42,664 bases of DNA, from positions 1 through 42,664 of the forward strand of contig CAISWF010000044.1 in assembly GCA_903889135.1 (NCBI GenBank). Reading direction: 5' to 3'. Source of the DNA: Candidatus Omnitrophota bacterium. Lineage in GTDB: Bacteria; Omnitrophota; Gorgyraeia; Pluralincolimonadales; Pluralincolimonadaceae. Positions 42,546-42,664 of the stretch are shown one piece after another. Both the position numbers and the translations under genes were made by a program. The notes below the pieces were generated by a model. That model saw only the letters and a list, made by a program, of their open reading frames with translations, was not told where the DNA came from and searched no databases. Each line of letters opens with the position of its first letter. Positions within the stretch are counted from its first letter, which is position 1.

Positions 42546-42664
42546 CTAAAAGGTAAAGAGGGTGTCCATGCTGAATGTCAGCTCGTGATTCCGGTCGCTG
42601 TTATTAAAGACCGAGTGGTCGGAACGGTCGTAGCGGAATTCCGGCCGGAAGAGCAAGTTAGAGA
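42546..42664 (-). CDS. Outer-membrane beta-barrel protein, C-terminal end only
   Basis: The last 38 codons and TAG (42548-42546) of a minus-strand gene that enters from beyond the right edge. The visible residues alternate charged and aromatic (FRPEFRYDRSD; ELTFSMDTLFTF) and end in Phe, the hallmark of barrel proteins recognised by the BAM complex. The style matches the BBP2/OmpL-like porin family. The start lies outside the window. It is followed by the small His/Cys-rich gene. Confidence 0.75.
   Translation of the reverse strand, partial: SNLLFRPEFRYDRSDHSVFNNSDRNHELTFSMDTLFTF

Overview
The window (about 42.7 kb, moderate GC in most places) looks like a chromosomal segment of an anaerobic, Gram-negative, fermentative bacterium. 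My best guess is a Candidatus Omnitrophota-type lineage. The reasons are a class III-signal pilin with a very short leader, an oxygen-sensitive [FeFe]-hydrogenase with all of its maturases, 2-oxoacid:ferredoxin oxidoreductase, many response regulators, and outer-membrane proteins (OmpA-LysM, beta-barrels with a terminal Phe). The taxonomic call is inference. I see no rRNA, tRNA, IS element, prophage or CRISPR array. Almost every gene lies on the minus strand in long, tightly overlapping operons; only the pilin and pgi are on the plus strand.

Region 1 (1-1.25 kb): a truncated secreted protein and a type IV pilin gene are divergently transcribed from two good sigma70-type promoters. A bidirectional terminator separates the pilin from the hydrogenase locus. 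Region 2 (1.27-11.07 kb, minus): a complete hydrogenase regulon reads hndA-like (NuoE), hndB-like (2Fe-2S), hndC-like (NuoF), [FeFe] catalytic subunit, TM1266-type regulator, aspartate ammonia-lyase, hydF, hydG, hydE. A strong promoter sits in front. Between the structural and maturation halves is an intrinsic terminator with a competing antiterminator hairpin, which I consider the most interesting non-coding element here. Region 3 (11.1-16.6 kb, minus): a LOG-family protein, receiver, large PAS histidine kinase, second receiver, unknown protein, CcdA-like thiol-disulfide membrane protein and TPR protein form one operon.

Region 4 (16.7-22.2 kb): pgi on the plus strand converges on a minus-strand operon of an aldolase-like enzyme, an orphan Cache sensor, an OmpA-LysM protein and a GGDEF-PilZ protein. 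Region 5 (22.3-28.7 kb, minus): a HAMP/HD-GYP protein with an S15-type hydrolase, and an epimerase-GT87-GT2 glycosylation operon that may be read from a leaderless transcript. Region 6 (28.7-34.7 kb, minus): a redox block with a small secreted protein, azoreductase, KorA/KorB-type 2-oxoacid:ferredoxin oxidoreductase, receiver-AraC regulator, receiver protein, an unusual thiol peroxidase-pterin dehydratase fusion, and a ferredoxin.

Region 7 (34.7-38.0 kb, minus): a four-helix-bundle membrane protein and a KdpD-like protein that has lost its kinase. Region 8 (38.0-42.66 kb, minus): a metal (probably zinc) uptake cluster of a His/Cys-rich small membrane protein, a porin-like protein and ZnuA-ZnuC-ZnuB. 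A large inverted repeat overlaps its likely promoter. This region is visibly more AT-rich than region 7. The window ends inside the C-terminus of another outer-membrane beta-barrel.

Taken together, region 2 evolves or consumes H2 using NAD(P)H and ferredoxin, and region 6 could supply reduced ferredoxin from 2-oxoacids. Regions 3-5 supply envelope and c-di-GMP signalling. The boldest leads are the hydrogenase attenuator, the Tpx-PCD fusion, and the paired sensors of region 7 that lack any output domain.
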